Source of the DNA: an uncultured SAR86 cluster bacterium | GTDB lineage: Bacteria; Pseudomonadota; Gammaproteobacteria; Magnimaribacterales; AG-339-G14 | Reading direction: 5' to 3' | Assembly: GCA_902594855.1 (NCBI GenBank) | Contig: CACJNS010000001.1 | Coordinates: forward strand, 1-64,000 | DNA length: 64,000 nt | In this document: positions 9,077 to 17,150 of the stretch, piece by piece | How the letters are laid out: every line of letters starts with the position of its first letter | How positions within the stretch are numbered: the first letter of the stretch is position 1 | Made by a program: the position numbers and the translations under genes | The notes under the pieces: model-generated | What the model was told of the DNA's origin: nothing | Seen by the model: the letters and a program-made list of their open reading frames with translations, nothing else | Databases searched by the model: none

Positions 9077-10334
9077 ATATATTTCTGGGAACGAATTCTA
9101 GCACAGTTGCATTGATGCAATATCTGGGAAGTCCATTAGGCCCATCCTGAAAAACGTGTCCAAGATGAATTCCTGAAGATTTAGATTTAATTTCAACCCT
9201 AGTCATTCCATAACTGTAGTCCATGTGCTCTGTAACCGATCCATCTACTGGTTTAGTAAAAGATAGCCAACCCGTTCTAGAATTAAATCTATCTTTTGTA
9301 TCAAAAAGAGGAGCTCCACTGAGCTTATCAATGAAAACTCCCTCCGGAGTATCTTTAAATAACTCATATTCTTTACAAAAGACTGGGTCCGTTCCTTGAT
9401 TAAAAGCAACGTTATAAGATTCACTTTCTCCTAATTTAAAAATACCAAGGGCCTTATAGAAGTTTTCTCTTTGAACAAATCCTTGAAGAGAAAATTTCTC
9501 AACTCCATCTTCAATAAAAAAGATAGTTGGTGTTGCCCAAGTTGGAGATGATAATTGAAGATCATGCAAATCTGAGGAATATCTATAATGCAAGGGAATT
9601 GAACCCTCATAATCAGACAAAACTTCATTTTTGAGCTTAGTGCAGTAGGGACAAAATTCTGAATCCAAAACTAAAATGTACTTGCCAGCAAGTAAATAAC
9701 TGTTATCAATCTTAGGTTTTTCAACTTCTTTAAAAACAATACCGGTTGAATGATCTGGACAGTAGCCATTAGGATTCTTAACTAAGTAATCTTGATGATA
9801 TTCTTCTGCAGGATAAAACTTTTTCAATTTCTTTATATCTGTAACTATATCTCCATAACCCTCTTTTCTTAGCAGTATTTGATAATCATCTTTAAGCTCG
9901 ATGGATAACATTTTTTCGGATTGATCATTAAATAATATTAGAGATCGATACTGAGTTCCTATATCGTTACCTTGTCTATTTTTTTGCGTTGGATCATGAA
10001 GTTCAAAGAAGAACTTAATTAAATCGGTTAAGGAAATAGAATTCTTATCGTATGTAACCTGGACAACTTCAGCGAAGTTATTAGGATTAAATTTATTTTT
10101 AAATTTTGTTATTTCAGAGTACCTTGGTTCAATACCGATGCCATCAGCATAACCGGATTCTACGTTTATCACCCCTGGTAATTCTGCAAATTTTTTCTCA
10201 ATACTCCAAAAACAACCTGCTCCAAAAACAATTTTGTCTTCATGAATGGTTATATTTTTTGAAGAAAAAGCCGTAGATGCAAAAATAGCTATAACAAGAA
10301 GAAAGGGCTTAAAGAGATTTGGCAAGCAAACCAT
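9075..10334 (-). CDS. msrAB: Exported methionine sulfoxide reductase fusion MsrA-thioredoxin-MsrB
   Basis: A signal peptide or anchor (about 1-24) leads three domains. MsrA (about 33-205) has GAGCFW with catalytic Cys41 and a resolving-type C192 near NPNGYCPDH. A central thioredoxin-like domain (about 212-300) has the CPYC pair C228/C231 and the cis-Pro segment TWATPTIFF. MsrB (about 312-415) has SGAPLFD, RTGWLSF, HLGHVF and catalytic Cys406 in RYCINAT. The MsrB zinc CxxC pairs are absent. It should repair both sulfoxide diastereomers of Met in periplasmic proteins, with the middle domain recycling the reductases. Neisseria PilB has the same three modules but with thioredoxin first. The start ATG is at 10334; the 3' end meets the tRNA-Val gene. 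Confidence 0.93.
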   Translation of the reverse strand: MVCLPNLFKPFLLVIAIFASTAFSSKNITIHEDKIVFGAGCFWSIEKKFAELPGVINVESGYADGIGIEPRYSEITKFKNKFNPNNFAEVVQVTYDKNSISLTDLIKFFFELHDPTQKNRQGNDIGTQYRSLILFNDQSEKMLSIELKDDYQILLRKEGYGDIVTDIKKLKKFYPAEEYHQDYLVKNPNGYCPDHSTGIVFKEVEKPKIDNSYLLAGKYILVLDSEFCPYCTKLKNEVLSDYEGSIPLHYRYSSDLHDLQLSSPTWATPTIFFIEDGVEKFSLQGFVQRENFYKALGIFKLGESESYNVAFNQGTDPVFCKEYELFKDTPEGVFIDKLSGAPLFDTKDRFNSRTGWLSFTKPVDGSVTEHMDYSYGMTRVEIKSKSSGIHLGHVFQDGPNGLPRYCINATVLEFVPRNI

Positions 10335-10349
10335 TTGAGAAAAAGAAAG

Positions 10350-10763
10350 TTATCCTTGCTCTTCTGTGATTGTTATTACAGTTGGAGAGCAGTTGTCGAT
10401 CTGTAAGGTTTCTATTTGTTCGAGTAATAATTGAAGTCTTCTAAATTCGTAAACAGCTGGATCAACTGATTCAGAACCTACACCAAAATAATTTTTACCT
10501 GTTAGTGGGTTGTTTGTCCTAAACCCAAAAAAAACAGAAGATACATTTCTATCTGCCTCATTGATTAGCTTGTCTGCAAGATCTTCTACAATATTAGAGA
10601 CTCTTACAGACTCTTCGGATAACTCTATGCAATTTAAAAGGGTTGGATCGAAATCAAAGTGAAGATTTAGAGCTTGAGGTGTCTGATACCAAAAAACGGG
10701 TTTTGCACAACCAACAGCAAAAGTTAATAATAAAAGTAAAGAAATGCGGAATGGTTTTTTCAT
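10350..10763 (-). CDS. Small lipoprotein of unknown function
   Basis: 137 aa with a clear lipoprotein signal: KKPFRISLLLLLTFAVGC, lipobox AVGC (Cys about 19). The mature part is short, with two further cysteines (NCIEL and DNCSP) that could form a disulfide, and no recognised domain. It contains DKLINEADRNVSS and a C-terminal helix EFRRLQLLLEQIETLQ. It lies 15 nt upstream of the Msr fusion on the same strand, and so may share a transcript with it. No function is proposed. Confidence 0.75.
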   Translation of the reverse strand: MKKPFRISLLLLLTFAVGCAKPVFWYQTPQALNLHFDFDPTLLNCIELSEESVRVSNIVEDLADKLINEADRNVSSVFFGFRTNNPLTGKNYFGVGSESVDPAVYEFRRLQLLLEQIETLQIDNCSPTVITITEEQG

Positions 10764-10815
10764 AAATCCTCAATTGACATTATATCTAATTTAATAAACT
10801 TGAGAACAGAGAATG

Positions 10816-11970
10816 TTACTTTTTATCCTCAGCTTCATTATTGATTAAAGCAGAAGCATGTAAATCGTTTTCATCCATAATGCCATCTGAGCCGCCTGAT
10901 TCCACATATATTGACCTTGAAGGGAAGGCAAATTCACTTCCACTGGATCTAACTATATCAATTACTGAATATACAAGATCTTGCTTTATGGTTGAGAACT
11001 CAGTGAAATTGCAAGGATTTGTAAAACACAATATCTGGACGTCGATAGAGCTTGAATTAAAAGCGACGGTTTTTGCAAAGGATTCTTGCTTTACGTTTTC
11101 CACCAGTCCTTCATAGTCCTTTATAAACTCATCAATTTTCGAGCATATTTCTTTGAGTTGCTCGAGTGTTGTTGAATAGACAAGGTTTATTTTCCAATCT
11201 ATTCTTCTGTGATACATCTCGCCGTGATTAATTACTTTTACATCAGATAAATCTTTGTTGGGAATAATCATGGGAGAGGTATTGAAAAGTCTTATGACTG
11301 TTGATCTAAATCCAATTTTATCAACCATTCCGTGAAGATGACCCTCAACTTCAATTCTATCGCCTGGCTGAAATCTATTTTCAGCAATTATTAAAATTCC
11401 CGAGATTAAATTCTTGAAAAGATCTTGAGCTCCTAATGCAACAGCAACTGAGAATAACCCCAAACCTGCAATAATGGGCCCTATTTGAATTCCAAATATA
11501 TCTAAAATTATTGCGAAGCCTATGACCCAAATTAAAACTCTTATGGCTTTCTCAAGCCACATTGTCATTGCGGCAGTTAAAAAGCTGGTGCCAGTAAGCA
11601 TGGAAAAAAGCGGTGAAACACTGTTGGTAAAAACGCTAAAAATTGTGAAAGCTAGCGATGCTTTGACTAAATTTTCTATAAATAAACCCAGAGATCCTGA
11701 TAAAGGCAAATAAATACTTATTAAGTAAAGAGCAAGCGTTATAGGAACATATCCCACAGGTTTCCTGAGGGACTCAAACACAACATCATCAACTTCTGTT
11801 TCTGTGTTGTCAGCAATTGATTCCAACCACTTAAAAAATCTACTGACGATGAAAGCTCTTAGCAAAAGAGCAATAACCAAAATTCCGATGGATATAAAAA
11901 GTTCTGTTAGACCGATTCCTAAGAGGCCCTCTTCCCAGACTTCTCTAAAAATATTAAAAAATCCGTCCAT
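10816..11970 (-). CDS. Small-conductance mechanosensitive channel (MscS family)
   Basis: Inner-membrane tension-gated channel that releases solutes on osmotic downshock. There are about four to five membrane spans in the first 190 residues, then the pore-helix-like GPIIAGLGLFSVAVALGAQDLFKNLISG segment with its Gly/Ala pattern, the beta domain (GDRIEVEGHLHGMVDKIGFRSTVIR) and a C-terminal alpha/beta domain. 384 aa is longer than E. coli MscS (286 aa) by extra N-terminal spans and an acidic tail. The start codon shares one base with the stop of the upstream monooxygenase (TAATG), so the two are coupled. Confidence 0.93.
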   Translation of the reverse strand: MDGFFNIFREVWEEGLLGIGLTELFISIGILVIALLLRAFIVSRFFKWLESIADNTETEVDDVVFESLRKPVGYVPITLALYLISIYLPLSGSLGLFIENLVKASLAFTIFSVFTNSVSPLFSMLTGTSFLTAAMTMWLEKAIRVLIWVIGFAIILDIFGIQIGPIIAGLGLFSVAVALGAQDLFKNLISGILIIAENRFQPGDRIEVEGHLHGMVDKIGFRSTVIRLFNTSPMIIPNKDLSDVKVINHGEMYHRRIDWKINLVYSTTLEQLKEICSKIDEFIKDYEGLVENVKQESFAKTVAFNSSSIDVQILCFTNPCNFTEFSTIKQDLVYSVIDIVRSSGSEFAFPSRSIYVESGGSDGIMDENDLHASALINNEAEDKK

Positions 11971-13403
11971 TAATTCCTCAAGACTAATGCACCGTCATCA
12001 ATTTTTTTGAATTTAATATCAAAAAGATCTTGGAAGTAATTTTGATTATTTCTCCAAGGAGATTTTTCACCTTGTTTTGGAAATAAATGCATTGACCTCA
12101 TCAAATAACCTGAAGAAAAACCATTTAACCAATCATCCTCAGTAACTTTTATATCTGGATCTGGTAATGAATGAGTTATGTTATTTTCATCCATATAATT
12201 TATTAACTTGCACATGAATTCACACGTTAAATCCGATCTTAATGTCCATGATGCATTAATGTATCCAAAAGAATTAATCAGGTTAGGCACGCCTGTGTAC
12301 ATCATTCCTTTATATGCAACAGTATTTGGCATATTAATTTCTCTGTTATCAACTTTCACATCAGCTCCGCCCAAAAATTGCATTTGCAAGCCTGTCGCAG
12401 TAACAATTATATCTGCTTGGATTTCTTCTCCTGATTCCATTTTAATGCCTGTCTCTGAAAAAGAGTCTATATGGCCTGTAATAACAGATGCTCTTTTTTC
12501 GTTTATGGCATTAAATAAATCACCCTCCGGCAGAGCACAGATTCTCTGATCCCATGGATTGTAGGTTGGAGTGAAATGTTTATCCACGTATTCATCAGGT
12601 AAATGTTTTCTCACTTCATCTAAAAGAAGATTCTTAACTCTTTCTGGATTTTTCTTGCTATGTTTGAAAAGTGTTTGCTGTAGCCAAACGTTCCTAGTTC
12701 TCACAATTTTATATGCCAACGAATGGGGCAGGATCTTTTTTAGAAAAGCACCGAATGCATTAACTTCAGGCACAGGAAAATAATAAGTTGGCGATCTTTG
12801 GATCATGTAAACATGATTAGCTTTCTCAGCTACCGCTGGAACAACAGTTGCAGCCGTGGCGCCACTTCCAATGACAGCAACAGTTTTATTTTCATAGTCT
12901 AAATCTTCAGGCCAATGTTGAGGATGGATTTTTATCCCTTTATACGAATCTGATCCTTTAAAATCAGGAAGATACCCTTGGTCATAGTTGTAATATCCAG
13001 TGCCCATAAAAACAAATTTCGCTTTGATCTGCTTTTCTCCTTCAGGAGTTACTAAGTCAAGCGTCCAACAAGCTTCATTAGAATTCCAATGTAGAGACGT
13101 CAGTTTAGTGTTGAAGCTAATTTTGTCTCTGAGATGATATTCATCTATTGTCTCATCCAAATATCTTAGGATTGACGATCCATCAGCAAGGGTTTTATCC
13201 TCCTTCCATGGTTTGAAAGAGTAACCCATCGTATACATATCGGAATCTGATCTAATTCCTGGGTATTTGAACAAGTCCCAAGTTCCACCAATATTTTTCC
13301 TTGATTCGATAATTTGAAAACTCTTATTTGGACATTTCATTGTCAAATAAGAAGCTGCGCCTATCCCAGAGATACCTGCGCCTATAACTGCTACATCAAT
13401 CAT
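11970..13403 (-). CDS. Flavin monooxygenase, Baeyer-Villiger type
   Basis: FAD- and NADPH-dependent monooxygenase. The FAD Rossmann motif GAGISG is at 8-13, GGTWD at 39-43, and the second (NADPH) motif GSGATA at 179-184. The segment YKGIKIHPQHWP (154-165) fits the Baeyer-Villiger fingerprint FxGxxxHxxxWP with Tyr for the first Phe. 477 aa is normal for class B enzymes of this branch. Likely substrates are ketones or other lipophilic compounds; the substrate cannot be read from the sequence. It is embedded in an operon with a rhodanese upstream (18-nt gap) and the MscS channel downstream (1-nt overlap). It is not a trimethylamine monooxygenase by these motifs. Confidence 0.9.
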   Translation of the reverse strand: MIDVAVIGAGISGIGAASYLTMKCPNKSFQIIESRKNIGGTWDLFKYPGIRSDSDMYTMGYSFKPWKEDKTLADGSSILRYLDETIDEYHLRDKISFNTKLTSLHWNSNEACWTLDLVTPEGEKQIKAKFVFMGTGYYNYDQGYLPDFKGSDSYKGIKIHPQHWPEDLDYENKTVAVIGSGATAATVVPAVAEKANHVYMIQRSPTYYFPVPEVNAFGAFLKKILPHSLAYKIVRTRNVWLQQTLFKHSKKNPERVKNLLLDEVRKHLPDEYVDKHFTPTYNPWDQRICALPEGDLFNAINEKRASVITGHIDSFSETGIKMESGEEIQADIIVTATGLQMQFLGGADVKVDNREINMPNTVAYKGMMYTGVPNLINSFGYINASWTLRSDLTCEFMCKLINYMDENNITHSLPDPDIKVTEDDWLNGFSSGYLMRSMHLFPKQGEKSPWRNNQNYFQDLFDIKFKKIDDGALVLRN

Positions 13404-13421
13404 AATATTCTCTATCTAGTA

Positions 13422-13784
13422 TTAATCCTCTATGGGAAAACCTGAAGACTGCCATTCAGAGATTCCGCCTTTCAAAGATGAAACTTGATTATACCCCATA
13501 CGTTTTATGCTTTCGCAAGCTAAAACCGACCTAAAACCTGACTGACAATAAATAATAAGCTTTGTGTCTCGATCGGGGATGTTTGCTTCAACCATTTTTT
13601 CGATCAATCCTTTACTCATATGAACTGAATTAGGAATTCTAGAAGCATCCCATTCTTCCCTTTCTCTACTATCGATTAGAATAAAATCCTCTTCGTTATC
13701 TTTGGCATGTTTTAGTTGAATACAATCCACTTCATCAACGTTAACCAGTGCTTCTTCCACTATATCTAAAAATGATTTTTTCAT
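13422..13784 (-). CDS. Rhodanese-domain sulfurtransferase
   Basis: Single rhodanese domain of 120 aa. FILIDSREREEWDASRIPNSVHM is the N-terminal rhodanese signature, and the active-site loop IYCQSGFRS carries the catalytic cysteine; LKGGISEWQSSGFP closes the fold. The start chosen is ATG at 13784, which overlaps the upstream stop as ATGA; a TTG four codons earlier (13796) is possible but less likely. Probably a cytoplasmic persulfide carrier. A role alongside the monooxygenase is only suggested by gene order. Confidence 0.9.
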   Translation of the reverse strand: MKKSFLDIVEEALVNVDEVDCIQLKHAKDNEEDFILIDSREREEWDASRIPNSVHMSKGLIEKMVEANIPDRDTKLIIYCQSGFRSVLACESIKRMGYNQVSSLKGGISEWQSSGFPIED

Positions 13785-13984
13785 TTGAACCAACAAATTT
13801 TTGCAGCTTGTTCCTCAGATTCTACGACACAACCATCTTCGTGAGAATAAATAATCACACCTACAATAATTCCAATGGAGATGGAAAGTGCTATGGCGAT
13901 GGATTTACCAAATTTCCTCGTTAGGTAGGTAACTAGCATGGAAGTGACCAACACAATTCCAATACCAAGAATTAATCTAATCAT
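13781..13984 (-). CDS. Small membrane protein (67 aa), unknown
   Basis: Two hydrophobic segments (about 2-20 and 28-46) separated by the basic stretch LTRKFGKS, then a short hydrophilic tail with two cysteines (DGCVVE and KICWFK). The start (ATG at 13984) overlaps the preceding small gene by 8 nt and the stop overlaps the rhodanese start by 4 nt; this coupling is the main evidence that it is a real gene. No family was recognised. Confidence 0.7.
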   Translation of the reverse strand: MIRLILGIGIVLVTSMLVTYLTRKFGKSIAIALSISIGIIVGVIIYSHEDGCVVESEEQAAKICWFK

Positions 13985-14186
13985 TTATGTATTTTCTTTT
14001 CAGTACTCGAACCAAATAGTAGATGGGAGAGAGGATTAAAAAGCATATGAGAAATTCCAAAGTAGCATTCAATGTCATGAAATCTCTAAAAGCTTGAATA
14101 AAAAATAAACTGCCAAAGCCCATAATTCCATAGATGAAAAAGAGAAGGTAATCTATTTTTTTTAAGAAACTAAATAAACTCGACAT
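13977..14186 (-). CDS. Small membrane protein (69 aa), unknown
   Basis: Two predicted membrane spans (about 12-31 and 41-60) with basic flanks (LKKID, RVLKRKYIND). First gene of a leftward operon that continues with another small membrane protein, rhodanese, Baeyer-Villiger monooxygenase and MscS. ATG start at 14186; 54 bp separate it from the divergent crotonase gene. No family was recognised. Confidence 0.65.
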   Translation of the reverse strand: MSSLFSFLKKIDYLLFFIYGIMGFGSLFFIQAFRDFMTLNATLEFLICFLILSPIYYLVRVLKRKYIND

Positions 14187-14240
14187 AAGAGTTATTTTAC
14201 CTGTAAGTTACTAACTAGAATAAAAAATTACAGAATTATT

Positions 14241-15017
14241 ATGAACTTAGAAAAACTAAATGACTTGGTGTTTGAGTTAAAAGATCATACTGCCTATATA
14301 AAAATAAATAGGCCGCCAAATAATTTTTTTGATGCAGAATTGATAGGCGAAATTGCCGATGTCCTTGAAGAAATGGACAAAAATGATGAATGTAGATCAA
14401 TCATACTTTATTCCGAAGGCAAACATTTTTGTGCGGGAGCAGATTTCACCAGTTCATCTATGAAGGAAGAGTCAGATCCTTATGAAAAGTTGTATCAACA
14501 AGCTGTCAGATTGTTCAGAACAAAGAAACCAATTATTGGAGTCATTCAGGGTGCTGCCGTTGGAGGTGGGCTTGGCGTCTCTTTGGCATGTGATTTTAGA
14601 GTTGCCTGTCCTGAATCAAGATTTAGTGCAAATTTTGCAAAGTTAGCTTTTCATCAAGGCTTTGGGACGACGATTACGTTGCCAAGAGTTGTAGGTCACC
14701 AAAAGGCTGCTCTAATGTTGTTAACTGGTAGAAGAATCACTGGAGATGAGGCTTTTGATATTGGATTAGCTGATTATTTAGTATCCAAAGAAGAGTTAAT
14801 GTCTTCAGCAGAGAATTTAGCTCATGAAATTAATTCGGCTGGTCCGCTTGGAGTTCAGGCCATAAGGTCAACAATCAAAGAAGGTTTGGCTGATGAGATT
14901 GAGAAAATTACTCAGTGGGAACTATCTGAGCAAAATAGATTAAGAGAAACTGATGATTTCAAAGAAGGAATAAAAGCATCTCTCGACAGGAGAGAACCTA
15001 TCTTTAAATCTAAATAA
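14241..15017 (+). CDS. Enoyl-CoA hydratase/isomerase family protein (crotonase fold)
   Basis: 258-aa crotonase. CoA and oxyanion-hole motifs are clear: HFCAGADF and QGAAVGGGLG. The region that holds the two catalytic glutamates of classical enoyl-CoA hydratase reads RFSANFAKLAFHQGFGTTITLPRVVG, where neither glutamate position appears conserved, so the reaction may be isomerisation, hydrolysis or decarboxylation rather than hydration. It converges on a thioesterase gene, overlapping by 8 nt. ATG at 14241. Confidence 0.9.
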   Translation: MNLEKLNDLVFELKDHTAYIKINRPPNNFFDAELIGEIADVLEEMDKNDECRSIILYSEGKHFCAGADFTSSSMKEESDPYEKLYQQAVRLFRTKKPIIGVIQGAAVGGGLGVSLACDFRVACPESRFSANFAKLAFHQGFGTTITLPRVVGHQKAALMLLTGRRITGDEAFDIGLADYLVSKEELMSSAENLAHEINSAGPLGVQAIRSTIKEGLADEIEKITQWELSEQNRLRETDDFKEGIKASLDRREPIFKSK

Positions 15018-15486
15018 TTGACTTAATTTTAAGCTTAATATCGAAGGGATAAGGGGCACTTAAATCATGATCCTTTTTCATGTCCGCCATAGTTTTGAAA
15101 ATTTCATCTGACATTTCAGATGATTTCCTAATCGACATATCAATGTGAATTTCAACAGTTTCCACCAAAGCAGCAACCTCATCATTCTCTTTACAGATAG
15201 CGCAGACATAATGATAAAGCTTTTTATTAACGTTCAGCATACGAAAACGAGGAGTTAGTACCTCGCCTTTGAGACATTCTTTAAGGTAACTAATATTTTG
15301 TTCGATAGTAAATGAAGAATATCCCTTGGAAATATAATCTTCTCCAAATCCAAGGCTATGATAAAAATTACCTTCGTAGTCCATGGGAATTGTTTGATAG
15401 AACCTAACGTTCATATGACCATTCATGTCGCACATTTCATCAGTGACTGTTACTGATCCACCAGGGGTAGGAAAAATATCTTTCAT
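15010..15486 (-). CDS. Acyl-CoA thioesterase, 4HBT hotdog family
   Basis: 158-aa hotdog protein. The segment DEMCDMNGHMNVRFYQ matches the active-site helix start of the 4-hydroxybenzoyl-CoA thioesterase family (DxxGHxNxxxY), with Asp in the usual catalytic position; IEQNISYLKECLKGEVL is the following strand pattern. Probably hydrolyses a short or medium acyl-CoA. It lies among beta-oxidation genes and is divergent from the cryptochrome-related gene. Confidence 0.85.
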   Translation of the reverse strand: MKDIFPTPGGSVTVTDEMCDMNGHMNVRFYQTIPMDYEGNFYHSLGFGEDYISKGYSSFTIEQNISYLKECLKGEVLTPRFRMLNVNKKLYHYVCAICKENDEVAALVETVEIHIDMSIRKSSEMSDEIFKTMADMKKDHDLSAPYPFDIKLKIKSII

Positions 15487-15526
15487 AAAATTATTACGTT
15501 AGTTAAAAATGAACCGTTAATATTAC

Positions 15527-17011
15527 GTGGTGCAGAATAATCTATTAATTGTCTTAGGAAATCAATTATTTCCGTTGGAAGAACTAGAAAAAAATAACTT
15601 TAATCATGTATTGATGATTGAAGATTATGATCTATGCACTTACGTTAAGCATCACAAATCAAAAATTCTAATGTTTTTAACCTCGATGCGTGAATATAGA
15701 GATTCTCTTCTCTCATTGGACAAAACCGTCCATTACATAGAGTTAACAGAAAATAAAAAAAGTTACTTAGATAACGTCACGGATGTAATCAGGAAAAATA
15801 AAATTGAGAAGTTATACTTTTTTGAGCCTGCAGATAAAGCATTTAAGGAACAACTCTATGCATTTTTAGAGACCAAGAATTTGGATTATGAAGAACTACA
15901 TAATCCTATGTTCATTCTTCAAAAAGGTGAGTTCAAAGACCTCATGGACGGTAAAAGACTTTTTATGGCTGACTTTTATAAAAAAATGAGAAAAAAGCTG
16001 AATATTTTGATGAGTGACGATAAGCCTATTGGAGGTAAATGGTCGTTTGATGAAGAAAATCGTAAAAAGTTACCTAAAGGTCTGTCCATTCCAAAAATTC
16101 CAAAAATAAAAGATTCAATTTATAAGGAAGAAATAAAAAATATCATTATGGAAAATTTTTCTAATCATCCTGGGAAGCTGGATGGTATGAAAATCCCCTG
16201 CAACAGAAACGAAGCAAAAAAATGGTTGAAATCTTTTTTAGAGGAGCGGTTTTCACTTTTTGGCGATTATGAAGATGCAATAGATACAAATGAAACTTTT
16301 TTGTTTCATTCTCTGCTTAGCCCCCTTTTAAATATCGGCTTGATAACTCCTGATGAAGTTGTAGATCAGTCTTTAAGTTACGCAAAGAAAAATAATATCC
16401 CATTAAATTCTCTTGAAGGATTTATCAGACAAATTATAGGTTGGAGAGAATTCATAAAAGGTGTTTACGACTTGAAGGGTGTTGATCAAGAGAATTCTAA
16501 TTTCTTTAATCACAATAAAAAATTAAAAGATTGCTGGTATGAAGGTTCAACTGGAATTGATCCCTTGGATAAAGCAATTAAGGATTCTATCGATCATGGC
16601 TATACCCATCATATAAACAGACTCATGGTTATCGCTAACATCATGAACCTAGCAGGAGTGTCGCCTAAAGAAATTTACACTTGGTTTATGGAAATGTACT
16701 TAGATTCATCAGAATGGGTGATGGTTCCAAATGTTTTTGGAATGAGTACTTATGCAGATGCGGGCATTATGTCGACTAAACCTTACATATGTGGTTCGAA
16801 TTATCTTTTAAAAATGAGTAATTTTAAAAGAGGAAATTGGTGTGAAATCGTGGATGGTTTATATTGGAGTTTTATTTCCAGGCACAGCGAATTCTTTAAA
16901 TCTAATCCTAGGTTGTCGTTGATGACAAGATCTTTGGATAAAATGAACAAAGATAAAAAAGAAAGGATTTTTAAACTTGCTGAAGACTTTATCAGCTTAA
17001 CGACATATTAG
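15527..17011 (+). CDS. Cryptochrome/photolyase-related protein (DPRP family)
   Basis: 494-aa flavoprotein of the deoxyribodipyrimidine photolyase-related family (the FeS-BCP branch, which includes 6-4 photolyase PhrB). The N-terminal domain begins [11 protein letters not shown] and contains [17 protein letters not shown]-domain marks include [61 protein letters not shown] and [14 protein letters not shown]. The four-cysteine set that binds 4Fe-4S in PhrB is not evident: only YICGS and NWCEI cysteines lie in the C-terminal region. The start is GTG (15527). A DUF2256 micro-gene follows directly. It could repair UV lesions or sense light; the sequence does not decide. Confidence 0.9.
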   Translation: MVQNNLLIVLGNQLFPLEELEKNNFNHVLMIEDYDLCTYVKHHKSKILMFLTSMREYRDSLLSLDKTVHYIELTENKKSYLDNVTDVIRKNKIEKLYFFEPADKAFKEQLYAFLETKNLDYEELHNPMFILQKGEFKDLMDGKRLFMADFYKKMRKKLNILMSDDKPIGGKWSFDEENRKKLPKGLSIPKIPKIKDSIYKEEIKNIIMENFSNHPGKLDGMKIPCNRNEAKKWLKSFLEERFSLFGDYEDAIDTNETFLFHSLLSPLLNIGLITPDEVVDQSLSYAKKNNIPLNSLEGFIRQIIGWREFIKGVYDLKGVDQENSNFFNHNKKLKDCWYEGSTGIDPLDKAIKDSIDHGYTHHINRLMVIANIMNLAGVSPKEIYTWFMEMYLDSSEWVMVPNVFGMSTYADAGIMSTKPYICGSNYLLKMSNFKRGNWCEIVDGLYWSFISRHSEFFKSNPRLSLMTRSLDKMNKDKKERIFKLAEDFISLTTY

Positions 17012-17015
17012 TTTC

Positions 17016-17150
17016 TTGAAAAAACCTCTCCCAGAAAAGATATGTAAAAGGTGCAACAAGCCTTTTTCATGGAGAAAAAAATGGGAACGTGATTGGGATA
17101 ACGTAGTCTTCTGCAGCGAGCGCTGCAGAAGAACTAAAAAGACTAACTAG
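17016..17150 (+). CDS. DUF2256 zinc-ribbon micro-protein (44 aa)
   Basis: Reading frame starting at TTG (17016), 4 nt after the photolyase-related stop and ending at TAG 17148-17150. The translation has the whole DUF2256 pattern: [19 protein letters not shown], then [16 protein letters not shown], with the four zinc cysteines as CxxC and CxxxC. It overlaps the convergent acyl-CoA dehydrogenase 3' end by 8 nt. DUF2256 proteins are, to my knowledge, often encoded beside photolyase-like genes, which fits this position. The function is unknown; too short for most automatic gene calls. Confidence 0.88.
   Translation: MKKPLPEKICKRCNKPFSWRKKWERDWDNVVFCSERCRRTKKTN

Noticed and set aside
12208..12549. 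113-codon plus-strand frame inside the monooxygenase gene
   Set aside because: Antisense to conserved flavin monooxygenase sequence, no independent support.
11970..13403. Trimethylamine monooxygenase (a common marine flavin monooxygenase)
   Set aside because: The fingerprint around residues 154-165 fits the Baeyer-Villiger group better, and no methylamine genes are nearby.
13785..13796. TTG start four codons upstream for the rhodanese
   Set aside because: The ATG at 13784 overlaps the previous stop as ATGA, the junction type used repeatedly here.
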